The notes beneath the pieces are model-generated. The model did not search any database and had not been told where the DNA came from. It worked only from the letters and a program-made list of their open reading frames with translations. Positions 37,651 to 45,354 of a stretch of DNA of 64,000 nucleotides are shown here, piece after piece. This DNA is from Kocuria rosea (GTDB lineage: Bacteria; Actinomycetota; Actinomycetes; Actinomycetales; Micrococcaceae), in contig NZ_CP035103.1 of NCBI RefSeq assembly GCF_006094695.1, forward strand, positions 3,038,001 through 3,102,000. Direction: 5' to 3'. The position numbers were made by a program, and so were the translations under genes. Within the stretch, counting starts at the first letter, position 1. The number at the start of each line of letters is the position of its first letter.

Positions 37651-38370
37651 TCAGCGCGCGCCGGGCACCGGCGTGCGGACGAGTCCGGGGAGGTCCCGGA
37701 CCGAGTCGACCACCACGTGGGCGCCGGCCGCGCGCAGGGACGCGGCGTCGTGCGCGCCCGTGCGGACGCCGACGACCGTGGCGGAGCCGGCCCGCAGGCC
37801 GGCCTGCACGTCCGCGGCGGTGTCCCCCACGACCATGACCCGGCGGACGTCGCCGAGGTCGAGCGCCAGCACGGCGGTGAGCACCATGTCCGGCCAGGGT
37901 CGTCCGCGCCCCGCGTCCGAGGGACACAGGCTGAGATCCGCGAGACCCGTCCAGCCGAGCTGCTCGAGGAGCGTGTTCAGGCTGTGCCGGTTGTAGCCGG
38001 TGGCCAGGCAGACCCGCAGGCCCGCCTCGCGCAGCGCCGTGACGGCCTGCTCCGCGCCCTCCACGGGAATGACCCCCTCGGTGGCCAGCAGCTCGTCGAG
38101 GTGGCGCTCGAAGTCCCGGACCGCCTGCCGTGCCCGGTGGGGGTCGCTCGCGAACAGCTGCTCGAGCACTCCCGCCTTCGACTGGCCCAGCGTGTCCCGG
38201 ACGTGGTGGAGCATCTGCCGGAACCGCTCCGAGCCGGGGTCGACGCCGAGACCGGTCACGGTGCGCTCGAAGGCCCGCTCCATGATCCCGTTGTCGTGGA
38301 ACACGGTTCCGGACATGTCCAGGAAGGCCAGTTCGAGATCCGGCGCGATGCCGCCGTCCGGTGTGCGCAC
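37651..38370 (-). CDS. HAD-family phosphonatase-like hydrolase
   Basis: A 239-residue HAD hydrolase. The nucleophile motif is DMSGTVFHD (motif I, Asp18), then ATGYNRHS (motif II), and VVGDTAADVQAG (motif IV), with GRGRPWPDM supplying a basic residue. The DxSGT form and cap resemble phosphonatase-like HADs rather than beta-phosphoglucomutases. The substrate is unknown. GTG at 38370 follows AGGAG with 8-nt spacing. It converges on the peptidase gene upstream. Confidence 0.8.
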   Translation of the reverse strand: MRTPDGGIAPDLELAFLDMSGTVFHDNGIMERAFERTVTGLGVDPGSERFRQMLHHVRDTLGQSKAGVLEQLFASDPHRARQAVRDFERHLDELLATEGVIPVEGAEQAVTALREAGLRVCLATGYNRHSLNTLLEQLGWTGLADLSLCPSDAGRGRPWPDMVLTAVLALDLGDVRRVMVVGDTAADVQAGLRAGSATVVGVRTGAHDAASLRAAGAHVVVDSVRDLPGLVRTPVPGAR

Positions 38371-38521
38371 TGGGCTGCTCCTGTTCCGGGCGGACCGCAG
38401 CGGCCGGCCCCGTCGTCGTGTCCGTCCATGCTGCGCCCCGGCCCTGCGGGCCGGTAAGGCCGGGGAGCCGAAGAGCCGGTGAACTCCCGGGGAACGCGCG
38501 CACCGCGCCCGGCCCCGCCGA

Positions 38522-38552
38522 TTGGGGACGCCCCCGCGCTCTCTGCTACAGT
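38522..38552 (+). promoter_or_regulatory. Promoter of tRNA-Thr
   Basis: TTGGGG (38522-38527), a 19-nt spacer, then TACAGT (38547-38552), 40 nt before the tRNA. Spacing is slightly long. Confidence 0.5.
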
Positions 38553-38591
38553 TTCACCTGCACTGAGGCCGTCCCGGACGGCCGCGTGCAC

Positions 38592-38664
38592 GCCTCCTTA
38601 GCTCAGTCGGTAGAGCGTTTCACTCGTAATGAAAAGGTCGTCGGTTCGATTCCGACAGGAGGCT
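38592..38664 (+). tRNA. tRNA-Thr (anticodon CGT)
   Basis: A 73-nt cloverleaf: acceptor GCCTCCT/AGGAGGC, D arm GCTC/GAGC, anticodon stem TTTCA/TGAAA around the loop CTCGTAA, and T arm GTCGG-TTCGATT-CCGAC. The CCA end is not encoded. It reads ACG, a common codon in this GC-rich genome. Confidence 0.96.
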
Positions 38665-38674
38665 CCCACCGGAA

Positions 38675-38707
38675 GAAGGCTCCGGACCCCCTGGGTCCGG
38701 AGCCTTC
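38675..38707 (+). terminator. tRNA-Thr terminator
   Basis: 15-bp perfect stem (38675-38689 with 38693-38707), 3-nt loop, 11 nt past the tRNA. Confidence 0.85.
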
Positions 38708-38821
38708 GTCGTCCCGCCCGAGCTCGTCCCGCCCTGCCGCCGGCCCCCACCCCGCGATCCCGCGCGACGGGCGGCGCGGACCGGCCGTCACAGTCGCGTC
38801 CTCCCTGGTCACAGTCGTGTT

Positions 38822-38846
38822 CGGCGGGTGGGACCCGCCGTACGCT
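38822..38846 (+). promoter_or_regulatory. Palindrome abutting a possible -10
   Basis: CGGCGGGT and ACCCGCCG (38822-38829, 38833-38840) flank GGG; TACGCT (38841-38846) follows at once. It could be an operator for the short lipoprotein-like frame at 38896. Confidence 0.35.
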
Positions 38847-38895
38847 GAGGCAACCGGGCGCGATCGGCCGCCACGGACCACTTGGGCGGTGCACC

Positions 38896-39117
38896 ATGCA
38901 ACTCCGTTCCCGACAGCGCCTCGGCACGCTCGTCCTCGCCGGAGCGGCCCTGGCGACGTCCGCCTGCGGCCCCTCCTCCGGTCCTCCGCCGGTGCCCGCC
39001 GCTCCGGGCGCGCCCCGGTGGTGCGGTGGGCGCGCCGGGGGACGTGGTTCTTCATCGGGCTGGCGGTCGCGGTGCGGCTCCTGGGCGGCGCCGTCCCGGA
39101 GGAGGAGGCCTGGGTGA
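38896..39117 (+). CDS. Short lipoprotein-signal frame, possibly the broken 5' end of the next gene
   Basis: A 73-residue frame starting at ATG 38896. The first ~40 residues look like a lipoprotein signal with lipobox LATSAC and a Pro-rich spacer. The remaining ~33 are Arg/Gly/Ser/Trp-rich and look like a wrong-frame translation. Third-position GC is high up to about 39010 and then drops, while it becomes high in the frame of the next gene. Either this is a tiny lipoprotein or a frameshift separates it from 39018-39572. The ribosome site is weak. Confidence 0.35.
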   Translation: MQLRSRQRLGTLVLAGAALATSACGPSSGPPPVPAAPGAPRWCGGRAGGRGSSSGWRSRCGSWAAPSRRRRPG

Positions 39118-39572
39118 TCCCCTTCGCCATGGCGCTGTGCGTCCTCGCCGCCGCCTGGGCCGCCGGCCTCCGGCGGCGCGTCACCGCCCGTGACGAGCGG
39201 CCCGCCGCGCCGGAGCGGCCGCTCCTGCGGGGTTTCGCGCTGGTGTCCGTGGTCGCGCTCCTGGTGTTCTGGGGCACGTCGTCGGTGGCCGAGGCCATGG
39301 GCCGGGCCCTGGCCCACGACCTGGAGGAGGAGCTGGGGACGATGCCGCGGGCGGTCGTCTACAGCGAGAAGCCCCTGCACATCGGCCTGCCCGGGGTCCG
39401 TACGGAGGAGCTGGGCGGACCCGACGACCCGCTCCACCGCTACGACGGGCTACGGCTCCTGACGCTGCGGGGCGGCCGGTACTTCCTCCTGCCCGAGCAG
39501 TGGACGGTCGCCGGCAGCACGGTCCTGGTGCTGCCCGACGACGACTCGGTCCGCCTGGAGTACAGCCGGTGA
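39018..39572 (+). CDS. Hypothetical membrane protein
   Basis: About 184 residues from GTG 39018 (39021 equally possible). Two or three hydrophobic segments (TWFFIGLAVAVRLLGG, WVIPFAMALCVLAAAWAAG, GFALVSVVALLVFWG) precede a soluble domain of about 90 residues ending in LEYSR. Not recognised. No ribosome site is convincing, and the true N-terminus may lie in the frame starting at 38896. Its last 123 nt are antisense to the end of the histidine kinase gene, so one of the two 3' ends is unusual. Confidence 0.55.
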   Translation: MVRWARRGTWFFIGLAVAVRLLGGAVPEEEAWVIPFAMALCVLAAAWAAGLRRRVTARDERPAAPERPLLRGFALVSVVALLVFWGTSSVAEAMGRALAHDLEEELGTMPRAVVYSEKPLHIGLPGVRTEELGGPDDPLHRYDGLRLLTLRGGRYFLLPEQWTVAGSTVLVLPDDDSVRLEYSR

Positions 39573-41267
39573 TCCGTCCTGCTCCGCCCGGCCGGGGTCC
39601 TCCGCACCCGCCGGTCCGGCCGCCGGGAGGGTCAGGGTGAAGACGGTTCCCTCCCCCGGTGCGCTCTCGCAGCGGATGGTGCCGCCGTGCCGCTCGACGA
39701 TCTCGTGCACGACCGCCAGGCCCAGGCCCAGGCCCGGGATGGCGCTCATCCGGGCGTTGCTGCTGCGGAAGAACCGGCCGAACACGTGCTCGGCGTCCTC
39801 TGGGCGCATCCCCATGCCGCGGTCCGCCACCTGCACCTGCACGGTCGTCCCGGCCCGGGCCACCCGGACCGTCACCGGCCCGCCGTCCGGGGAGTACTTG
39901 ATGGCGTTCGAGAGCAGGTTGTCGAGCACCTGCCCCAGGCGCACGGGGTCGCAGGGCAGCACGAGGCGGGGCGGGGCGTCGACCCGCAGGTCCACCCCCG
40001 CCTCCGCGGCGCGGAGCCCGGCCGCCGCGACGGACTGCTGGACCACCTGGACGAGGTCGGCCTCCGCCGGCTGCAGCGCCAGGACGGGGCCCGCGGTGCG
40101 GAGGAGGTCCTCGACCAGGACGAGCAGCTGGTCGGCGTTGCGCTCGACGACCTCCAGCCCGGAGCGGACGTGCCCGGGGAGCCGCTCGTCCATGGCCAAG
40201 AGCTCGGTGTAGCCGCGGATGGACGTCAGGGGCGTGCGCAGCTCGTGGGAGACGCCGGCCACGAAGTCGTCCTTGGCTTGCAGCGCCGCCACCAGCTCGG
40301 TCACGTCGTTGAACGACAGGACGGAGCCCTCGACCCCGCCGTCCTCGTCCCGGAGCACGCGGGCGGACACGGAGAGCACCCGCTGCAGGGGCGGCTCCCC
40401 CGCCCAGACCAGGGCGTCGGAGAACGACTCGCCGCGGATCGCGCGGCGGGCGGGACGCCGGTCCACGGGCAGCGGCGTCCCGTCCCCGTCCGCGTAGACC
40501 CGCAGGTCCGCCTCGGCGCCGTCCCGCACCCCCTCGGGCAGCGAGAGCTCGTGGATCCGGTGCTGGCGGCGGTTCATGAGGATGTCGTGGCCGTGCTCGT
40601 CGATCGCCAGCACGCCCACGTCCACCGTGTCCAGGACGGTGTTCAGCAGCCGCTCCCGCCGCGCGGTCACGCCCAGCAGCCGGCGCAGCTCGGCGTCCTT
40701 GGCCCCGAGCTCGGCGTTCTGGCGCTCCATGCTGTTCGACAGCACCTGGACGGTGAGCCCGATGCCCAGCAGCATGACGGGGATCAGCAGCGGGGCCGTC
40801 AGCAGCTGCGCGCTCAGCGGCCGGGGCGGGACCAGGAGCGGGACCCACACCATGGCGAGGGTCAGGACGAACCCCAGCGGGGCGGACGCCCGGGGCAGCC
40901 GCCCGGAGCCGGTGAGCCAGATGACGGGGAACGCGGCCATGATGCCCACCCCGGTCACCGTGCTCAGCGTGCCCTCCCGCAGCAGGGTGATGGGGACGAA
41001 GTCCAGGACCGGGACGGCCAGGAACGCCCCGTAGGGCAGCCGGTCCCACGGCACCAGCACGCACAGGGCCGTCAGCGCCACCGTGAGCGCCAGGGCCAGC
41101 TGCACCCGCAGGTCGCCCCGCAGCGGCTCGTGGACCACCCAGATCCCGGCGACGAGGGCGACGGTCGTGACGAACAGCGGCAGCTGGCTGAGGAGCACGC
41201 GCCGGCGCATCGACAGCTCGTGGAAGCTGATCCGGTCGAGGGAGAGGACGGTGAGCAAGCGGTCCAC
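39450..41267 (-). CDS. Membrane sensor histidine kinase
   Basis: A 605-residue kinase: a hydrophobic N-terminal region of about six membrane segments (residues 25-175), a PAS domain (VLDTVDVGVLAIDEHG), then HisKA with the histidine in GVSHELRTPLTSIRGY, and an ATPase domain with NLLSNAIKYSPDGG, DRGMGM and GLGLGLAVVHEI. The last ~50 residues are low-complexity and overlap the oppositely oriented gene. GTG at 41267, GGAAGAG upstream. It diverges from a response-regulator/PP2C gene 78 nt away, its likely partner. Confidence 0.88.
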   Translation of the reverse strand: MDRLLTVLSLDRISFHELSMRRRVLLSQLPLFVTTVALVAGIWVVHEPLRGDLRVQLALALTVALTALCVLVPWDRLPYGAFLAVPVLDFVPITLLREGTLSTVTGVGIMAAFPVIWLTGSGRLPRASAPLGFVLTLAMVWVPLLVPPRPLSAQLLTAPLLIPVMLLGIGLTVQVLSNSMERQNAELGAKDAELRRLLGVTARRERLLNTVLDTVDVGVLAIDEHGHDILMNRRQHRIHELSLPEGVRDGAEADLRVYADGDGTPLPVDRRPARRAIRGESFSDALVWAGEPPLQRVLSVSARVLRDEDGGVEGSVLSFNDVTELVAALQAKDDFVAGVSHELRTPLTSIRGYTELLAMDERLPGHVRSGLEVVERNADQLLVLVEDLLRTAGPVLALQPAEADLVQVVQQSVAAAGLRAAEAGVDLRVDAPPRLVLPCDPVRLGQVLDNLLSNAIKYSPDGGPVTVRVARAGTTVQVQVADRGMGMRPEDAEHVFGRFFRSSNARMSAIPGLGLGLAVVHEIVERHGGTIRCESAPGEGTVFTLTLPAAGPAGAEDPGRAEQDGSPAVLQADRVVVGQHQDRAAGDRPLLGQEEVPAAPQRQEP

Positions 41268-41345
41268 GGGGAACTCTTCCGACTGGGTGCGTCACCCTCG
41301 GGGGGTCGGGATGACAATTGCAAAGAATAGCGGCTTAATGGGTCC

Positions 41346-42443
41346 ATGACCCCCTCCCCCCAGGGTCGCCGTGCCGTCGTGATCGAAGACCACGACGACA
41401 TCCGCAACCTCCTCGCCCAGACCATCGGCATGCGCGGCTTCACCGTGACGACCGCCGCGACCGGCCTCGAGGGCATCGAGGCCGTGCGCCGCGACGGCGC
41501 CGACCTCATCACCCTGGACCTCAGCCTCCCGGACCTCGACGGGCTGGAGGTCTGCCGGCGGGTCCGGCAGTTCTCGGACGCCTACCTGCTCATGGTCACG
41601 GCCCGCCCGGGCGAGATCGACCGCCTGGAGGGCCTCGAGCGCGGGGCGGACGACTACATCAGCAAGCCGTTCAGCCCCCGGGAGCTGCAGGCCAGGATCG
41701 AGGCGATGTTCCGCCGGCCGCGCGCCCGGGCGGAGCAGGCCGACGCCGAGGAGCTGCGCCGCGCGGCCGAGGTCCAGCGCAGCCTGCTGCCCGCCGCCGC
41801 CCCGGCCGTGCCCGGCTACGACGTGGCCGGGGCGTGCCGGCCGTCCCGCAGCGTGGGCGGGGACTTCTTCGACTGGTACACGACCGAGGGCGGGCTCCAG
41901 GTCTCGCTGGCCGACGCCATGGGCAAGGGCATGGGGGCCGCGCTCATCGCCGCCACCGTGCGCGCCGTGCTGCGCTCCGCGGCCGGGCAGCCGGACATGG
42001 CGCAGGCCTTCGGCGACACCTGCCGGCACCTCGAGCACGACCTCGCCCACTCCGACTCCTTCGTCACGCTCTTCCACGCCCGCCTGGACACGGCCGACGG
42101 GGTCGTGGAGTACGTCGACGCGGGCCACGGGCTGGGACTGCACGTGCGCGCGGACGGGATCGACCGGCTGCGCCCGGGCGGCCCCCCGGTGGGGGCGGTG
42201 CCCGGGACGCAGTGGGTGCCCGGCCGGATCGTGCTCGCGCCCGGCGACGCCCTCGTCGTCGTCAGCGACGGCCTCCTCGACGCGTACGAGGACGTCGACG
42301 GCGCCGTGCAAGCGGTCGCGGACGTGGTCTCCCGCCACGAGGACGCCGCGTCCGCCTGCACCGCGGTCCTCGACCTCGCCGGCGAGGAGACCCGCACCGA
42401 CGACGTCACCGCCGTGGTCGTCCGCCGCCGGTCCGCCCCGTGA
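41346..42443 (+). CDS. Response regulator with PP2C phosphatase output (RsbU-like)
   Basis: 365 residues. The receiver domain has acidic EDHDD, phosphoacceptor Asp58 in TLDLSLPD and SKPFSP. A short linker of helix type leads to a PPM serine phosphatase (EVQRSLLP, SVGGDFFDW, DAMGKGMGAAL, DAGHGLGL, VVSDGLLDA, RTDDVTAVVV) with its metal-binding aspartates in place. It should dephosphorylate a STAS antagonist, here the protein at 44379. ATG at 41346; the stop overlaps the next GTG (GTGA). It is first in an operon with a glycosyltransferase, STAS and RsbW-like genes. Confidence 0.9.
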   Translation: MTPSPQGRRAVVIEDHDDIRNLLAQTIGMRGFTVTTAATGLEGIEAVRRDGADLITLDLSLPDLDGLEVCRRVRQFSDAYLLMVTARPGEIDRLEGLERGADDYISKPFSPRELQARIEAMFRRPRARAEQADAEELRRAAEVQRSLLPAAAPAVPGYDVAGACRPSRSVGGDFFDWYTTEGGLQVSLADAMGKGMGAALIAATVRAVLRSAAGQPDMAQAFGDTCRHLEHDLAHSDSFVTLFHARLDTADGVVEYVDAGHGLGLHVRADGIDRLRPGGPPVGAVPGTQWVPGRIVLAPGDALVVVSDGLLDAYEDVDGAVQAVADVVSRHEDAASACTAVLDLAGEETRTDDVTAVVVRRRSAP

Positions 42444-44395
42444 ACCGCTTCCTCGTCCGGCTCCTGGTCGTCCTGACCCTCCTGCTGGGCGTCAACTACA
42501 TCGCCTGGCGCTGGCTCGAGTCGCTGAACTGGTCGGCGTGGTGGATCGCCGTTCCCCTGGTGCTCGCCGAGACGTACAGCCTGATCGACGTCTCGCTGTT
42601 CGGGCTCACCGTCTGGCGGCTCCGGCGGCGCGGGGAGGCCGGCGCCCCGCCCGCGGGCGCCACCGTGGACGTGTTCATCACGACCTACGACGAGCCCCTC
42701 GACCTCGTGATGGGCACCGCCCTGGCGGCGCAGGCCATCCGGCACCCGCACAGCACGTGGATCCTCGACGACGGGGCCCGCCCCGAGCTCGAGGCGCTCG
42801 CCGCCGAGCACGGGCTGGGCTACCTGACGCGCAGCGAGGACTGGACCGACCGGCCGCGCCACGCCAAGGCCGGCAACCTCAACAACGCCCTGATGCTCAC
42901 CCAGGGCGAGTTCCTGCTGATCCTCGACGCCGACCAGGTCCCGGCCCCGGAGATCCTGGACCGGACCCTGGGCTGGTTCAACGACCGCAGGGTGGCGCTC
43001 GTGCAGACGCCGCAGTGGTTCGTCAACGTGCCGGACCACGATCCGCTCGGCAGCCAGGCCCCCCTGTTCTACGGCCCCATCCAGCAGGGCAAGGACGGCT
43101 GGAACGCCGCCTTCTTCTGCGGCTCCAACGCGATCCTGCGCCGCGAGGCGCTCATGCAGCTCGGCCTCTCCGGCTACGTCCAGGAGGTCGAGCAGGACGT
43201 GAAGGAGTCCCTCGCCCGCACCCGGGCCGCCCTGCGGAGGGCGCGACGGTCCCCGGAGGCCGCGAACCCCGTCGTTGCCGGCATGCTCGACGACGTCGAG
43301 GCCGCCACCGAGCGGGCCCGCGCCGAGCTGAAGGCCGGCGTCCCCCTGACCGAGCTGACCTACCGCCTGCAGCGCGAGGTGGACGCGGCGGCCCGGCGCA
43401 CCGTCACGCAGGACTTCTCCCAGATCGAGGCGGACCTCGCCTCGATCGCCGCCCTGGACCTGCCCCCCGAGGACGGCATGGTGTGGCCGGACGAGCTCGC
43501 CTCCGCCGTGGACCGGATGTCCCGCCGCGACCTGTCCCCCCTGGCCGCCGTGGAACCGGTCCGGGAGGTGCTCGAGGCGGTCTCCGTGGACCGGCCCGGC
43601 GAGGCCCAGCCGGTGATGCCGCTGGCGACGATCTCGGTCACCGAGGACATGGCCACCGCGATGCGCCTGCACGGCCTGGGCTGGCGCAGCGTCTACCACC
43701 ACGAGGTCCTCGCCCACGGCCTGGCCCCCGAAGACCTGAAGACCATGCTCACCCAGCGGCTGCGCTGGGCGCAGGGCACGGTGCAGGTGCTGCTCCGGGA
43801 GAACCCGCTGCTGCAGCGCCGGCTGGGGTGGGGCCAGCGGCTCATGTACTTCGCCACGATGTGGAGCTACCTGTCCGGCTTCGCGGCCGTCGTCTACTTC
43901 GCCGCGCCCATCGTGTACCTGGTGCTGGGCATCCTCCCCGTCACGAGCCTCAGCTGGGACTTCTTCGTCCGCTTCATCCCCTTCATGGTGGTGAACCAGC
44001 TGCTGTTCCTCGTGGTGGGCCGGGGCATCCCCACCTGGCGCGGTCAGCAGTACAGCCTGGCCCTGTTCCCCATCTGGATCAGGGCGTGCACCACGGCCGC
44101 CCGCAACGTCTGGTTCGGCCGCCCCCTCGGCTTCGCCGTCACGCCCAAGGTGCGGCAGGACGCCGGCCCGGCCTGGCACCTCATCCGCCCGCAGCTGGTG
44201 GTGATGGGGCTGCTGGCCGCGGCCCTCCTGGTGGGGACCGCCCGGCTGGCGGTGGGGCTGAACGAACCGGTGGGAACCCTGGTCAACGTGGCCTGGGTCG
44301 CCTTCGACCTGGTGGTGCTGAGCGTGCTCGTCACCGCCGCGAGATACACGGGCTTCGAGCCCGAGGAGAGGAGTGCCGATGCAGTTCACGATTGA
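42440..44395 (+). CDS. Cellulose-synthase-like GT2 glycosyltransferase with a large insertion
   Basis: 651 residues. Membrane segments lie near 5-25 and 30-55, and four or five more after about residue 465. Processive GT2 motifs are present: TTYDEPLD, LDADQVP (DxD), FFCGSNAILRRE, SVTEDM near 398-403 and QRLRWAQG near 439. In ordinary BcsA-like enzymes the last two blocks before TED are about 15 residues apart. Here ~150 mostly helical, charged residues (about 243-392) intervene. There is no PilZ domain. The polymer made is unknown. The start is coupled to the upstream phosphatase by GTGA. Confidence 0.88.
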   Translation: MNRFLVRLLVVLTLLLGVNYIAWRWLESLNWSAWWIAVPLVLAETYSLIDVSLFGLTVWRLRRRGEAGAPPAGATVDVFITTYDEPLDLVMGTALAAQAIRHPHSTWILDDGARPELEALAAEHGLGYLTRSEDWTDRPRHAKAGNLNNALMLTQGEFLLILDADQVPAPEILDRTLGWFNDRRVALVQTPQWFVNVPDHDPLGSQAPLFYGPIQQGKDGWNAAFFCGSNAILRREALMQLGLSGYVQEVEQDVKESLARTRAALRRARRSPEAANPVVAGMLDDVEAATERARAELKAGVPLTELTYRLQREVDAAARRTVTQDFSQIEADLASIAALDLPPEDGMVWPDELASAVDRMSRRDLSPLAAVEPVREVLEAVSVDRPGEAQPVMPLATISVTEDMATAMRLHGLGWRSVYHHEVLAHGLAPEDLKTMLTQRLRWAQGTVQVLLRENPLLQRRLGWGQRLMYFATMWSYLSGFAAVVYFAAPIVYLVLGILPVTSLSWDFFVRFIPFMVVNQLLFLVVGRGIPTWRGQQYSLALFPIWIRACTTAARNVWFGRPLGFAVTPKVRQDAGPAWHLIRPQLVVMGLLAAALLVGTARLAVGLNEPVGTLVNVAWVAFDLVVLSVLVTAARYTGFEPEERSADAVHD

Positions 44396-44711
44396 GCAGA
44401 AGCCGAGGTTCGCCCACATCACGGGCACCGGACGGCTCAACATGGTGGGAGCGCCCAAGCTCCGGGAGGTCGTGGCGAAGGTCGTCGACGAGGGCAGCAA
44501 CCACGTGGTGGTCGACCTCGGCGGCACCGAGTTCATGGACTCGTCCGGTTTGGGCGCCCTCATCGGGTGCCTCAAGCTGGCCCGTCAGGCCGGCGGCGAC
44601 CTGCGGATCGCGAACGTCCGCCCCCAGGTCCGCATGGTCCTCGAGCTCACCAGCATGCACCGCGTCCTGACCCCCTACGACACCGCCGACGCGGCCTTCG
44701 CCGATGACTGA
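44379..44711 (+). CDS. STAS-domain anti-sigma factor antagonist
   Basis: 110 residues forming one STAS domain. FMDSSGLGALI carries the phosphorylatable serine (Ser56). ATG at 44379 follows GGAG with normal spacing and overlaps the end of the glycosyltransferase by 17 nt. A GTG at 44373 is possible but sits within the ribosome site. In partner switching the unphosphorylated form binds the RsbW-like kinase. The next gene encodes that kinase and the PP2C protein upstream would reactivate this one. Confidence 0.92.
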   Translation: MQFTIEQKPRFAHITGTGRLNMVGAPKLREVVAKVVDEGSNHVVVDLGGTEFMDSSGLGALIGCLKLARQAGGDLRIANVRPQVRMVLELTSMHRVLTPYDTADAAFADD

Positions 44712-45135
44712 GCCCACGGCCCGCCGCTCGCGCCGGGGCCCGGCCACCGCCCTGACGGTGGACGCCCTGCACGAGGACCTGGACGCGCTGTGGGGGGAGG
44801 CCGCGTTCGTGCCCGAGACCGACCGGATGGCCTTCACGCTCGCGGTCGTGGAGGCGGCCGGCAACGTGGTGGTGCACGCGGTGCCCGCGGCGGAGGACCC
44901 GATCGAGCTGTCCGTGGACCTGGTCGCGGACCCCCACCGGCTGGAGGCGAGGATCTACGAGATCGGCGCCGCACCGGCGCAGGTCGACCTCACGGGGGCC
45001 ATGGCGCAGGAGCACCGCGAGTCCGGCCGCGGGCTCGCCCTGATCCAGGCCCTGGTCAGCCGGGTGGTGTTCGAGCGGCACGGGGACACGAACGTCTGGA
45101 AGCTGTGCCGGGAGTGCGGCCGGGACGAGGTGTAG
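44704..45135 (+). CDS. RsbW-like serine kinase/anti-sigma factor
   Basis: 143 residues of the HATPase_c_2 type: N-box EAAGNVVVHA, YEIGAAP in place of the usual DxGxG loop, and SGRGLALIQAL as the G2 box. It should phosphorylate the STAS protein and hold a sigma factor or other target. ATG at 44704 overlaps the STAS stop. The first Asp/Gly loop is altered (EIGAAP), so kinase activity may be reduced. No sigma-factor gene is adjacent; the target may be the glycosyltransferase or lie elsewhere. Confidence 0.87.
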   Translation: MTEPTARRSRRGPATALTVDALHEDLDALWGEAAFVPETDRMAFTLAVVEAAGNVVVHAVPAAEDPIELSVDLVADPHRLEARIYEIGAAPAQVDLTGAMAQEHRESGRGLALIQALVSRVVFERHGDTNVWKLCRECGRDEV

Positions 45136-45218
45136 CGCCCCCGGGGAGGCGCTGGACCCGCGTCCGGCCGGGGCGGACGTCCCCTGATTTGCGGATGTGA
45201 ACTGTCCGCCGTGGTGCC

Positions 45219-45224
45219 TAGACT
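45219..45224 (+). promoter_or_regulatory. Possible -10 before the inactive glycosyltransferase
   Basis: TAGACT at 45219-45224 with GTGAAC 16 nt upstream. It would give a leader of about 125 nt to the ATG at 45355. The 45136-45354 gap shows nothing else. Confidence 0.4.
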
Positions 45225-45354
45225 TTGGTCCAGGACAACACGTCAGGGGGCTCACGTTGTCACCGAGAACACTCGTTCAGGGGCCGGTCGGGCGCCCCGC
45301 CGCAGGGGGACGTCAGCGGCGGGACGCACGCCGGGCACGCCGAGAGAAGTCGTC

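Noticed and set aside
41268..41345. SigB-type promoter before the PP2C gene
   Set aside because: No convincing GTTT/GGGTA pair at proper spacing; only a weak CTTAAT 6 nt before the ATG.
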